Positions 8,350 to 16,709 of a stretch of DNA of 64,000 bases are shown piece by piece. The DNA is from Bacillus thuringiensis (GTDB taxonomy: Bacteria > Bacillota > Bacilli > Bacillales > Bacillaceae_G): NCBI RefSeq assembly GCF_014932895.1, contig NZ_JACYOF010000002.1:310001-374000 (forward strand), read 5' to 3'. The first letter of the stretch is position 1. Each line of letters begins with the position of its first letter. A program made the translations under genes and the position numbers. The notes under the pieces are model-generated. The model was given only the letters and a program-made list of their open reading frames with translations. It ran no database searches and was not told the DNA's origin.

Positions 8350-9708
8350 TTAACCTATTTTCTTATCCGCTCTAGTTGCTGGTTGAACCTGATTTTTCAC
8401 TTTTAAAACGCTAATGCCATATCCGATAACTCCACCGATAATTGCTGGGAAGATCCACCCTAACCCTACTTCCTGCATCGGAAGGAATTTCGTGAACACT
8501 TGGTTTACTACTTCAATGTTAACTCCAGCTGCACTTAATCCATCAAATAAGCTGATGATAAACGTTACGATTAAACTCACTTGATAAACTTCAGCTCTTC
8601 CCTTGAATAACGAGTGGAAGAATGTTAAGAAAATCAACACGATTGCTAGTGGATAAATTGCTGTTAATACTGGAACAGAAACTGCGATTAATTGCGTTAA
8701 TCCCACATTTGCAACAATAGCACTAAACACACATAACGTAATTGCGATTGCTTTGTAAGGAACTTTCGGGAATAACTTATGGAAGAATGAAGAACACGCT
8801 GATACAAGTCCCACACTAGTTGTTAAACAAGCAACTGTAATCATTAACCCTAATAATACTCCACCATATGATCCGAAATAGTAGTTAGAAACTTTCGCTA
8901 ATACTTCTCCGCCGTTTTCTAAATGTCCAAGCTTCGCAACACTTGAAGCTCCCATATAAGAAAGTGCTGTATAAATAATTGCTAAAATAGATGCTGCGAT
9001 GATTGTCGCTTTTGCACAAACGACCATAATTTGTGATTTCGTTTTCGCACCTTTTTCTTTAATTGCATTAATGATGATGATCCCGAATACGAATGACGCA
9101 AGCGTGTCCATTGTTAAGTATCCTTCTTGGAATCCTTTAAAGAATGCATGTGATGTATAAGCTTCAACTGGTGCTTGCATATCTCCAATCGGATGAATAA
9201 AAGCAACGATTACTAAAATACCGATGAATGTTAACTTAATTGGCGTTAATATTTTCCCAACAATATCGACAATTTTCGCAGGATTTAGCGAAAAAAAACA
9301 AGTGATGCTAAAGAATATAATTGTAAAAAGAATTAACGGTGTAGAACCTAATCCCTCTGGCATAAACGGCTTAAGACCAATTTCATAAGAAACATTTCCT
9401 GTTCTTGGTATTGCAAATAGCGGACCGATCGCTAAGTATAAAACTGTTGTAAACACAATTCCGAATACTGGGTGAGCACGACTTGCTAATGACTGTAAAT
9501 CGTCTTTACCCGAAATCCCAAATGCTAATACACCAAGTAGCGGCAATCCTACTCCTGTTACTAAAAATCCAGCGTTAGCAATCCATACATTTTCTCCTGC
9601 CGATTGACCAAGCATCGCTGGAAAAATTAAATTTCCTGCTCCAAAAAATAGTGCAAATAACATTAATCCAATAACTACTATGAACGAAAACGGTACTTTA
9701 TTCGCCAT
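8350..9708 (-). CDS. brnQ: Branched-chain amino acid transporter, BrnQ/LIVCS family
   Basis: This 452-aa protein has twelve predicted membrane helices and the LIVCS family signature FFGAGNLIFPAMLG near the N-terminus, followed by GPLFAIPRTGNVSYE. It imports leucine, isoleucine and valine with Na+ or H+. The start is placed at MANKVPF because a GGGGGT ribosome site precedes it; an ATG six codons upstream overlaps that site. A near-consensus CodY box lies about 54 bp upstream, consistent with repression in amino-acid-rich conditions as for other Firmicute BrnQ genes. B. cereus group genomes carry several paralogs, so which BrnQ this is remains open. Confidence 0.9.
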   Translation of the reverse strand: MANKVPFSFIVVIGLMLFALFFGAGNLIFPAMLGQSAGENVWIANAGFLVTGVGLPLLGVLAFGISGKDDLQSLASRAHPVFGIVFTTVLYLAIGPLFAIPRTGNVSYEIGLKPFMPEGLGSTPLILFTIIFFSITCFFSLNPAKIVDIVGKILTPIKLTFIGILVIVAFIHPIGDMQAPVEAYTSHAFFKGFQEGYLTMDTLASFVFGIIIINAIKEKGAKTKSQIMVVCAKATIIAASILAIIYTALSYMGASSVAKLGHLENGGEVLAKVSNYYFGSYGGVLLGLMITVACLTTSVGLVSACSSFFHKLFPKVPYKAIAITLCVFSAIVANVGLTQLIAVSVPVLTAIYPLAIVLIFLTFFHSLFKGRAEVYQVSLIVTFIISLFDGLSAAGVNIEVVNQVFTKFLPMQEVGLGWIFPAIIGGVIGYGISVLKVKNQVQPATRADKKIG

Positions 9709-9761
9709 AATATAACCCCCATTCAAATTTCCTTATCTCATTTTCCAATTTTAACTAATTG

Positions 9762-9776
9762 AATTTTCTGAATATT
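9762..9776 (-). promoter_or_regulatory. CodY-binding motif upstream of brnQ
   Basis: AATTTTCTGAATATT differs from the CodY consensus AATTTTCWGAAAATT at one position. It lies in the promoter region of a branched-chain amino acid transporter, a typical CodY target. Confidence 0.65.
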
Positions 9777-9896
9777 TAATTTAAGTATCAACTATTCTTG
9801 AACTCATTATAGTTTGATATATAATATTTTGCAATACTATTTTCAAACTTTTCATTTATTTTATAAATATACATTTTTCAATATAGAAAATAGACT

Positions 9897-9930
9897 AAAA
9901 AACCAACATGGTCATCCATGTTGGTTTTTT
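9897..9930 (-). terminator. Terminator of the azoreductase gene
   Basis: ACCAACATGG / CCATGTTGGT hairpin with A6 and T6 tracts, 17 bp past the azoreductase stop. Confidence 0.85.
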
Positions 9931-9946
9931 CATTTACTATCATGAA

Positions 9947-10639
9947 TTAAAATTTTGCAGCTACTTTTTTAACCTTTTCTAAACCTTCTTCAACAATTTG
10001 TTGTGAGCGATCTGGATATTGATTGTGTCCTTCAATTACAACTGTCTCTGGATTTGTAATTCCCCAGAATCCAAGCACAGTTGTTACATAATTAACCGCC
10101 ATTTCCATAGGAGCCATTTGTTCTGAAGAGTAATCTGAACCGCGAGCACCTAATACAACTACCTTCTTATCACCAGCTAAACCTTCTGGACCATTTGCTG
10201 TATATTTAAATGTTTTTCCAGCTTGAGAAAGATATGAAATATAAGTAACTAAAGGCGCTGGCACTGTGAAGTTCCATAATGGGAACGCAAATACGACTTT
10301 ATCAGCTTCTAAAAACTGATTTAAATATTGATCTACTGTAGCAACGGCCTTCTCTTCTTCAGCTGTTAACTCCATTCCTTGACTACGTTTATATCCACCT
10401 GAAATAGCGATATTTCCGTAATAAGGAAGATCTAATGCAAATAAATCTAACTCCGTAATTTCTGTATTTGGATTCGCTTCTTTATAAGTACTTACAAATG
10501 TTTCATACATTTTTGAACTAATTGCTTGCTCCGCTGGACGATCGTTTGCTTTTACAAATAATACTTTTGACATAACTTTATTCTCCTCTACTTTCGTATT
10601 CTCTTCTTTTTTACCAAATAACGAGCTAAATAATCCCAT
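9947..10639 (-). CDS. azoR: FMN-dependent NADH-azoreductase
   Basis: This flavodoxin-fold protein reduces azo bonds and quinones with NADH. The FMN phosphate loop region KANDRPAEQAISSK, the FAFPLWNFTVPAPL motif and the LGARGSDY stretch match the AzoR family. Two starts are plausible. ATG at 10639 gives a 22-residue N-terminal extension (GLFSSLFGKKEE), preceded by TTAGGTGAAG. ATG at 10573 (MSKVLFVK) gives the usual 208-residue length and has its own AGGAG site. Both could be used. The longer form is given here, with an unusual charged tail before the domain. Confidence 0.88.
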   Translation of the reverse strand: MGLFSSLFGKKEENTKVEENKVMSKVLFVKANDRPAEQAISSKMYETFVSTYKEANPNTEITELDLFALDLPYYGNIAISGGYKRSQGMELTAEEEKAVATVDQYLNQFLEADKVVFAFPLWNFTVPAPLVTYISYLSQAGKTFKYTANGPEGLAGDKKVVVLGARGSDYSSEQMAPMEMAVNYVTTVLGFWGITNPETVVIEGHNQYPDRSQQIVEEGLEKVKKVAAKF

Positions 10640-10932
10640 TTTCTTCACCTAAGCTTTCTTTTCATATTCATTATTCATCATCAGAAAAATTCTTATTCTA
10701 ATAAAAAATTCCAATAGATACCTTTAGTTAAGATACCCAGAACTTTTTGTTATTTAATTACCTTACGCAAGTGAGTATAATATAGTCACTTACTTTAGTC
10801 AAGTAACTTTTAATAAAAAATAAAATCTCGAATCAAAAATAATAATCAAAATACAATTAAGCACCAAATATAACTTTATTATTTGTATAATGAACTTAGG
10901 GAGGGAAATTCATATTTAGAAAGGATTTATTC
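10640..10932. other. Divergent intergenic region
   Basis: This AT-rich region separates the azoreductase (minus) and the arsenite-type transporter (plus). It must hold both promoters. No gene and no recognised operator was found. Confidence 0.4.
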
Positions 10933-11898
10933 ATGAGCACTATAGAAAAAATTCAAACTTTTATTATTCTTTTTGCTGTTATATGCGGCATTGCACTCGG
11001 ACAATTTAATATGATACATATGTATTCAGACAAATTTATTGTCCCCTTCTTATTTTTCATGCTATATGGATTATTCCTCAGCATCCCATTGAAAGAAATA
11101 AAAAACGGGTTTCGTAATTTAAAGTTTGCTGGAACAAGCCTTACCATTAACTTTTTATGGGCACCTTTCCTCGCTTGGGGATTAGGTGCGTTATTTCTTT
11201 CAGATCATCCAGCACTTTGGGTTGGATTTATTATGCTAATGGTTACTCCATGTACAGATTGGTACTTAATCTTTACTGAAATAGCGAAAGGAAATGTAGC
11301 GCTTTCCGCTGCGATTTTACCTGTAAATTTAATTTTACAAGTATTACTACTACCAATTTATTTATTTTTATTTGCCGGTGTAATGAAAACGGTGGAAATC
11401 TCTGTTTTAGTAGAAAGTATCGTTATTGTACTTGTTTTACCATTTTTACTTGCGCACGCTACAAAATTCATGATGCATAAAATAAAAAAAGCTGAAACAC
11501 TCGAGAATAAACTCATTCCGTTTTTTAGCTCTGCTCAAATTGTATTTTTATGTTTAGCAATTGTAGCGATGTTTGCATCACAAGGTAAATATTTACTACA
11601 AAATATGAATGTTGTTTTATTATTACTGATTCCTGTCCTATTGTTCTTCATCATTAATTTTTTACTAGGACAATTTATCGGGCGCATCCTGCATTTATCT
11701 TATAAAGATACAGTAAGTTTAAACTTAACAACATTAGCGAGAAACTCGCCTGTTGCGCTCGCTATTGCTGTGACTGCTTTTCCAGACGAACCTCTTATTG
11801 CTCTTGCACTCGTTATTGGGCCATTAATTGAACTACCTGTACTTACTTGTGTTTCACAAGTGTTGTTGCTTATTAAGAAAAAACGTCAATACACATAA
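10933..11898 (+). CDS. ACR3/BASS family transporter, arsenic resistance-like
   Basis: This 321-aa protein has ten hydrophobic helices and the conserved VTPCTDWYL sequence near residue 114, which corresponds to the Cys-Thr motif of ACR3-type arsenite exporters in the bile acid/arsenite superfamily. The second signature region is NLTTLARNSPVALAIA near residue 266. No arsR, arsC or arsA lies nearby, so the gene stands alone. The true substrate could be arsenite or an organic anion. The start ATG follows AAAGGA, and a strong terminator follows the stop. Confidence 0.75.
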   Translation: MSTIEKIQTFIILFAVICGIALGQFNMIHMYSDKFIVPFLFFMLYGLFLSIPLKEIKNGFRNLKFAGTSLTINFLWAPFLAWGLGALFLSDHPALWVGFIMLMVTPCTDWYLIFTEIAKGNVALSAAILPVNLILQVLLLPIYLFLFAGVMKTVEISVLVESIVIVLVLPFLLAHATKFMMHKIKKAETLENKLIPFFSSAQIVFLCLAIVAMFASQGKYLLQNMNVVLLLLIPVLLFFIINFLLGQFIGRILHLSYKDTVSLNLTTLARNSPVALAIAVTAFPDEPLIALALVIGPLIELPVLTCVSQVLLLIKKKRQYT

Positions 11899-11900
11899 TA

Positions 11901-11929
11901 AAAAACGTCCTCCTACGGGACGTTTTTTT
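11901..11929 (+). terminator. Terminator of the arsenite-type transporter gene
   Basis: AAAAACGTCC / GGGACGTTTTTT hairpin followed by T residues right after the stop. Confidence 0.85.
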
Positions 11930-12027
11930 AATATCAAAAAATTATATAAATGCACAATTGAATTATCGGCTCTAAGGACTTTATACGTTATATAAGATTA
12001 ACTTTTCGTTACATTAGCAAGTCCTTT

Positions 12028-13275
12028 CTAATTAAAAATTATAGGAAAAGTAAATATAACGAAAGCTGCCCAAAGTCCGTAGATTGGCAAATACTTCGTA
12101 ACGGCATCTTGAATAGCTGAAGGTCCGGATTTATTTTGTAGAAAACGCATATAAGAGAGCATAATCCAAATTAGATTTGCCCAGATAAGTATGTTTACTC
12201 CTAAAACAGCAAGTCTATTAGGTGTAATTCCATAAGAAGAAAGTCTGAACACGATGGCTGACAAAGCCACACTGTCAATAATAAGCGCAAGAACAATTAA
12301 GGCAAAATTTATATAATCAGAAATATTCTTTTTCTCGTCTGAGTCGCTCTCAACTATGGAAAATATGGTAACGGCCAATACACCAAGAAGTATTCCGTTG
12401 AAGGCCATCAAGAAATTGCGGTCCAAGAATGGATTTTTTCCAACCCATAAAACTGTTATAAGATAGATCAATAATGTAATCAGGACGAGAGGACTAAAAA
12501 TTTTAGATATGTATGGTGTAATATTTTTAGCAAGTTTAAGATTCATTGATACCAAGTATGCAGCCACAATAGCGAGAGCGGCAGCACCAAATAAAACAAC
12601 ATTACTAAAATAGAATTCTCCTATATCCAAGTCAACAAAACTAAATAATCTCATGGTGAATACTGCTAGTACCATTCCGCTAACTGCCATGCAAGCGTAG
12701 AGAATACAATATTCCAAATTAAACTTTATATAGGCTAATCTTGTACTACCTTTTGAATATTCATTTCCTGTAAACGCAAGCCCCACCAATACCCATAAAA
12801 ATATAGGAAGGTGTAAATTAGCAAGGATAATACTGTCTTTATAATTTAATGGTAGCATATTAAGGTACAACCCGGAAATTAGGAACAACGCTGCAAGGGA
12901 ATAAATAATACTTTTTTTCGGAGTATTATTGTAAACAAAATAAGCAGCAAGAAACGGAATTATACCAAAAGCCAAGTTAATTGGAGCAATTACTCCCTGT
13001 TCGACGAAATGGAAAATGATCCTAGTACTTATCCCAGACAGAATAGCTAAAATGCCCATGAATAAGAAACCTTTTTGAAACAAAGATGTTTTTTCTGGAT
13101 TTGCCGTCTCCTTGAAATGCAATCTTTCATACCAAGCACCAAGAACTTGAGATTCAGGGTTTTTCTCCCATGCTTGTGAAAATGACTTTTTAAAAGCTTT
13201 CGGGTCTTTTCTATACATTCTCTCCAATTCATGAGGGTTATTAATATTTTCAATAATTAAATTGTTAATGTCCAT
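12028..13275 (-). CDS. Multi-helix membrane protein, possibly DUF4153-like
   Basis: This 415-aa protein has a soluble N-terminal part of about 65 residues (HELERMYRKDPKAF, SQVLGAWYERL) followed by about eleven membrane helices. Near the C-terminus the run RLSSYGITPNRLAVLG resembles the signature of DUF4153 membrane proteins; that link is tentative. The start is MDINNL, preceded by GAGAGGAGG. It is the last chromosomal gene before the Tn7-like insertion. No function can be assigned. Confidence 0.6.
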   Translation of the reverse strand: MDINNLIIENINNPHELERMYRKDPKAFKKSFSQAWEKNPESQVLGAWYERLHFKETANPEKTSLFQKGFLFMGILAILSGISTRIIFHFVEQGVIAPINLAFGIIPFLAAYFVYNNTPKKSIIYSLAALFLISGLYLNMLPLNYKDSIILANLHLPIFLWVLVGLAFTGNEYSKGSTRLAYIKFNLEYCILYACMAVSGMVLAVFTMRLFSFVDLDIGEFYFSNVVLFGAAALAIVAAYLVSMNLKLAKNITPYISKIFSPLVLITLLIYLITVLWVGKNPFLDRNFLMAFNGILLGVLAVTIFSIVESDSDEKKNISDYINFALIVLALIIDSVALSAIVFRLSSYGITPNRLAVLGVNILIWANLIWIMLSYMRFLQNKSGPSAIQDAVTKYLPIYGLWAAFVIFTFPIIFN

Positions 13276-13441
13276 AGTTATACCTCCTCTCATTTTAAAA
13301 ATAACGTTGTTTCCTTTTCCATAAAAAGTACCTCACTTATTTATTATGATATTGATTTTAATACGATTTTTATCGTTTTACAATAAAAAATTATTATTTC
13401 ATACAATATTTTTGTTGTTTGTTTTGTTTCAAGTGAAAATT

Positions 13442-13524
13442 AAAAAGCATGACATAAAATTGTCATGCTTTCTCTTTTCTATCCATATTTTTTCAAACCT
13501 AACCTTTTATTTATTGAAACCACT
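13442..13524 (-). repeat. Terminator and vestigial right-end-like sequence outside the transposon's left border
   Basis: A hairpin (AAAGCATGACA / TGTCATGCTTT) is followed by TTTCAAACCTAACC and then TTTATTTATTGAAACCACT. The first 65 bp match the inside of the transposon right end (30593-30658) with about five differences. The last part matches its tip (TTTATTTATTGACACCACT). The TnsB-type sites between the two blocks are missing. It is either the native topB terminator or the worn right end of an earlier insertion at the same site. Confidence 0.6.
13520..13524. other. Left target-site duplication CCACT
   Basis: CCACT directly precedes the TGT tip at 13525 and is repeated after the ACA tip at 30744-30748. 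A 5-bp duplication is the rule for Tn7-family insertions. Confidence 0.85.
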
Positions 13525-13659
13525 TGTCGTTACATAAAAAAGTTCTTTACTTATAAATAGCATTATCTCCATGTTTTCTAATTAGTAAAGAACTTTTTTA
13601 TCACTTATTACAAATCAACGTCCAATTTAAAATGTGACTTTAGTAAAAAACTTTTTTAT
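13525..13659 (+). repeat. Transposon left end with three TnsB-type sites
   Basis: After the tip TGTCGTTAC comes the 18-mer ATAAAAAAGTTCTTTACT (13534-13551). Two further copies lie in the opposite orientation: AGTAAAGAACTTTTTTAT (13584-13601) and AGTAAAAAACTTTTTTAT (13642-13659). Wide spacing here and dense spacing at the other end mirrors Tn7. The flipped orientation of the inner two sites is unusual. Confidence 0.8.
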
Positions 13660-13716
13660 TCATTTTTTAAACTTCAAATTTTCTCTATTTATGATAAGAA
13701 TACTTCTTTTAAGCAA

Positions 13717-13754
13717 AGTGACTATCCAAAAAGGATGGTTTTTGGATAGTCACT
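13717..13754 (-). terminator. Terminator of the 522-aa HEPN gene
   Basis: Strong hairpin AGTGACTATCCAAAA / TTTTGGATAGTCACT in the gap after the HEPN gene stop. Confidence 0.75.
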
Positions 13755-13788
13755 CATTCCTAATTAATATTTTTAATTCTTGGTGAAT

Positions 13789-15357
13789 TCAACTAACCTT
13801 ATTTCCTTCTATAAACTGGTCAATATTCTTTGACAGATTAGTCCAGTTTTCTATATTGTATTTACGTTTAATCAACCCGCTTATGCGATGTAAAATATAT
13901 TCATTTTCGAGTTCATCCTCATCATAGGATGCTATAATAAGTTCTACTACTTTTTTGAGAAAATCATGATTATTAGTATTGTCTATAATCATTAAGAAAT
14001 GTTCAATATCTAATCGCTGTTCTACTAGAACATAAGAAAGTTGTTCATAATTTTGAGCAGTATATTCTAAAAAGTAATCAACTAGAAAACTGATTCCTTC
14101 AAATTTGGATTTCAATATTTTGTTTGCTGTATCTGATCCCCTACCTGGGCCATGCGCTTGTCTCACAATTTGAATAACAACATCTGTATGATACTTTGAA
14201 TTCATTCTTTTTATAAAAGCTTCGTCTAACTCCAATAACATATCAAGAGCATCATTTACATTATTGTAGTCAGCATCTCTAATAAGTTCCAGCAATTTCT
14301 CAAAGTACATATTATCTAAAGTAGATATGTTTAAAGTAGAAACTGGTTTTGTCCACTTTTTCAAGTTATTTACTGATGAACGTAAAGTTTCACCTATTAA
14401 TGTCTTTTGCACTGAATTTTGTATTCCGGATTTATATTTCTCTACTAATTCACTAACTTCATGCCTTGATAAAATTCCTCTTTCCAACAATAATTGTACA
14501 ATTTCATTCTCAGTAATCGCAGGCTCTTTATTAATAGATTTAATTAAGTTTGCAATATAACGATCTCTATCAATGACCTCTAATAAATTTACCATTTCAG
14601 GGGCCATTTTTGTCATATATAGAATGCTACCAAATAGATTTTCTCTTTCAATTAAATTACTAAATCCTCTACAGATATTTCTTAGCTGTTGCTCATCTTC
14701 TATTACAACTAACATACCTGCGATAAAACAAGTAGCATTTTTCCATTTAACTCCATTAACCTCTGCGGTTTCAATTATAGCTATTAATTTTTTAGCTAAA
14801 GGCTTTTTCGTTTTATCATGTAATTTCTTTAGTTCTTCATTTACTGTATCAATAATAACTTCTTTTTTATATTTCGGAAAAAAACTACTACTTTCCAACC
14901 TACTAACAAAGTTAGCAATATAAGAAGGGCCTAATAGTGCGGGTTGACTAATTATTGTATCTATATACCCGGTGAATACAGCTCTTGCCTCTTCAGCAGT
15001 AGATACGTGCTCATTAGGATGAGCACACTGGTTTCTAATATCTAAATAGGAAAGGATTTTAGTTTTTTCTGCAGGTGTTAGAATTGACATAGCCGCTGCT
15101 TGTTCAACCATATATTTTTCATAAATACTTTCGTTTGATTTCCGAATATTAATTGCTTCAATTAGCGTTCTTGCTTCAGTAACAGAATTCGCAAGCCCAT
15201 CTATTTTTTCATATAAATCATGCATAGCTGCGATAGTGGACATAATTACACATCCTCTATAGGATTTTGCATTATAGCAGTTCAACGCTTCTTGCATATA
15301 TTCTCTTATATGCTCCTCTTTAATTTTCACTACAATTTCTTCCATATCCCTCAACAT
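13789..15357 (-). CDS. HEPN-domain protein, 522 aa, with RX4H motif
   Basis: The N-terminal 160 residues look like a HEPN domain: EALNCYNAKSYRGCVIMST is the first helix pair, and DIRNQCAHPNE holds the canonical R-X4-H (Arg108, His113) with the preferred polar residue after Arg. HEPN RX4H proteins are usually RNases, often in abortive infection or toxin-antitoxin systems. Residues 170-522 are leucine-rich and predicted all-helical, perhaps a repeat-type sensor or binding region, with no family recognised. It is transcribed alone with its own terminator at the left border of the transposon. Defence is inferred from the motif and the mobile context. Confidence 0.75.
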   Translation of the reverse strand: MLRDMEEIVVKIKEEHIREYMQEALNCYNAKSYRGCVIMSTIAAMHDLYEKIDGLANSVTEARTLIEAINIRKSNESIYEKYMVEQAAAMSILTPAEKTKILSYLDIRNQCAHPNEHVSTAEEARAVFTGYIDTIISQPALLGPSYIANFVSRLESSSFFPKYKKEVIIDTVNEELKKLHDKTKKPLAKKLIAIIETAEVNGVKWKNATCFIAGMLVVIEDEQQLRNICRGFSNLIERENLFGSILYMTKMAPEMVNLLEVIDRDRYIANLIKSINKEPAITENEIVQLLLERGILSRHEVSELVEKYKSGIQNSVQKTLIGETLRSSVNNLKKWTKPVSTLNISTLDNMYFEKLLELIRDADYNNVNDALDMLLELDEAFIKRMNSKYHTDVVIQIVRQAHGPGRGSDTANKILKSKFEGISFLVDYFLEYTAQNYEQLSYVLVEQRLDIEHFLMIIDNTNNHDFLKKVVELIIASYDEDELENEYILHRISGLIKRKYNIENWTNLSKNIDQFIEGNKVS

Positions 15358-15635
15358 TATTTAACTAACTCCCTTACTGTTAAATATTTACTAATTATAG
15401 AATATCACATATTCTTTGTTTGTTCTTTTCTAAAAATGAGAATCTTCTTTTTTTAATACAATGCAAATAGCCTGTTATTTTTGAGCCAATAAAGATGTAT
15501 GAAGCAGAATAATTTATACTACTTCTCTTAAATTTATATATTCTCAATTTTATCTTCTTAATATTATTCGTTTTTCATTATTTCTTTATTTCGTTTTCGA
15601 TTATTGAAACAAGTTTCTTACAAAGGTCGCACAAA
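15358..15635. other. Intergenic region between two HEPN genes
   Basis: AT-rich with no coding frame. It should contain the promoter of the 522-aa gene. Nothing else recognised. Confidence 0.4.
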
Positions 15636-15674
15636 CAAAAGAACTTAACCAACTTTTTTGGCTAAGTTCTTTTG
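15636..15674 (-). terminator. Terminator of the Apea-like HEPN gene
   Basis: CAAAAGAACTTAACC / GGCTAAGTTCTTTTG hairpin 26 bp past the stop. Confidence 0.75.
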
Positions 15675-15699
15675 TTTTGATAAAAATGAATTGAAACTC

Positions 15700-16664
15700 T
15701 TAGTTAGTTGTAAAAAGCAAATCTGTAAAGAATGCTTCTATCTCTTCATCTTTTTTAGAAAATATCTCATGCTCTGCAACAAGTAGTTGTCTTAGAATAC
15801 CATCTAATTTTTCTGAAATTCCAATGAGAGCACGTTCTTCACCTTTAAGATGTTGACCATGTACCACAGAAGAACGACAGCCATAAGCCTTTTTAATAAG
15901 GTCGAAAAACTCTTTCTTTGATTTATCTGAAGTACCTAACATCAATGCAACTCGTTCTGCAATTTTGTGGTTAACTTCAGATTTATCGGTAGTAAACAGG
16001 CATTCTAATGCGTTACAATAAGCAACTATTTTCATTGGTAATATTGAACTTGTTCTTGCATTAAGTGTAAAATAATGTGCCCTATCTAATCGTTTTGAAC
16101 CTTTATTTTTGAATAGTATATCTGCATCAGGGTGCTTGCCTCCAAAACTCTTCTCTCCATATTCATCAATAGAATATGGTGTAAAATCACGAGCCGCTGA
16201 TAGGATTTCATTTTTTGAAAAAGTAGATTCTTTCTCTTCACACGTAGAATAACTCATCATCTCTGACAACGAGGCTTTATAAACAAAGCCATCTTCATAA
16301 TTATTATGATATGCAAGTAAAAAACCATCTCTTACATAGATATTATTATCTTTTATTTTCCATAAGTCATAAATAAAACTTTGAGCTAGTCTTAGATAAT
16401 AAAAAGTGTACTTCACTCCTATTTTATCCATTTCAGCTTTTGTATGGATTTGTTCAAATTCTCTATCTATGTATAAGTACGTTTTGTTATCATATTCATT
16501 TAATGAAATAATTCCAGCAGTATCCAGCATTAACTTAGTATCTAGTATTTTTTTTTCTCTTCTGAACCATTGGAAATTCTTGCTCCTGGAAATAGTCCTA
16601 TACCTCTATTAAATACCGTATCTAATTTCAAATTAAAAAGTGGGGTTATAAATCTATACTTCAT
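15700..16664 (-). pseudogene. Apea-like HEPN protein, reading frame broken at a run of nine A
   Basis: The proper start is ATG at 16664, after an ideal AAGGAGAG site. The frame MKYRFITPLFNLKL...NGSEEKK runs into nine A (9 T at 16548-16556 on the plus strand) and ends at TAG. A second frame then runs to 15700. Its C-terminal part is an Apea-like HEPN domain (NALECLFTTDKSEVNHKI, then YGCRSSVVHGQ with Arg and His in RX4H). One added A, or a -1 slip on the A run, would join the two into about 320 aa. ApeA-type HEPN RNases act in phage abortive infection. The ATG at 16530 in the second frame has no ribosome site, so the gene is either off, phase-variable, or read by slippage. Confidence 0.75.
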
Positions 16665-16709
16665 TTTAACTCTCCTTCCCATGAATATTAATATTTGTTA
16701 TCAAAATTT

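Noticed and set aside
16530-16532. ATG at 16530 as the true start of the Apea-like HEPN gene
   Set aside because: It has no ribosome site, while an ideal one precedes the ATG at 16664 in the other frame.
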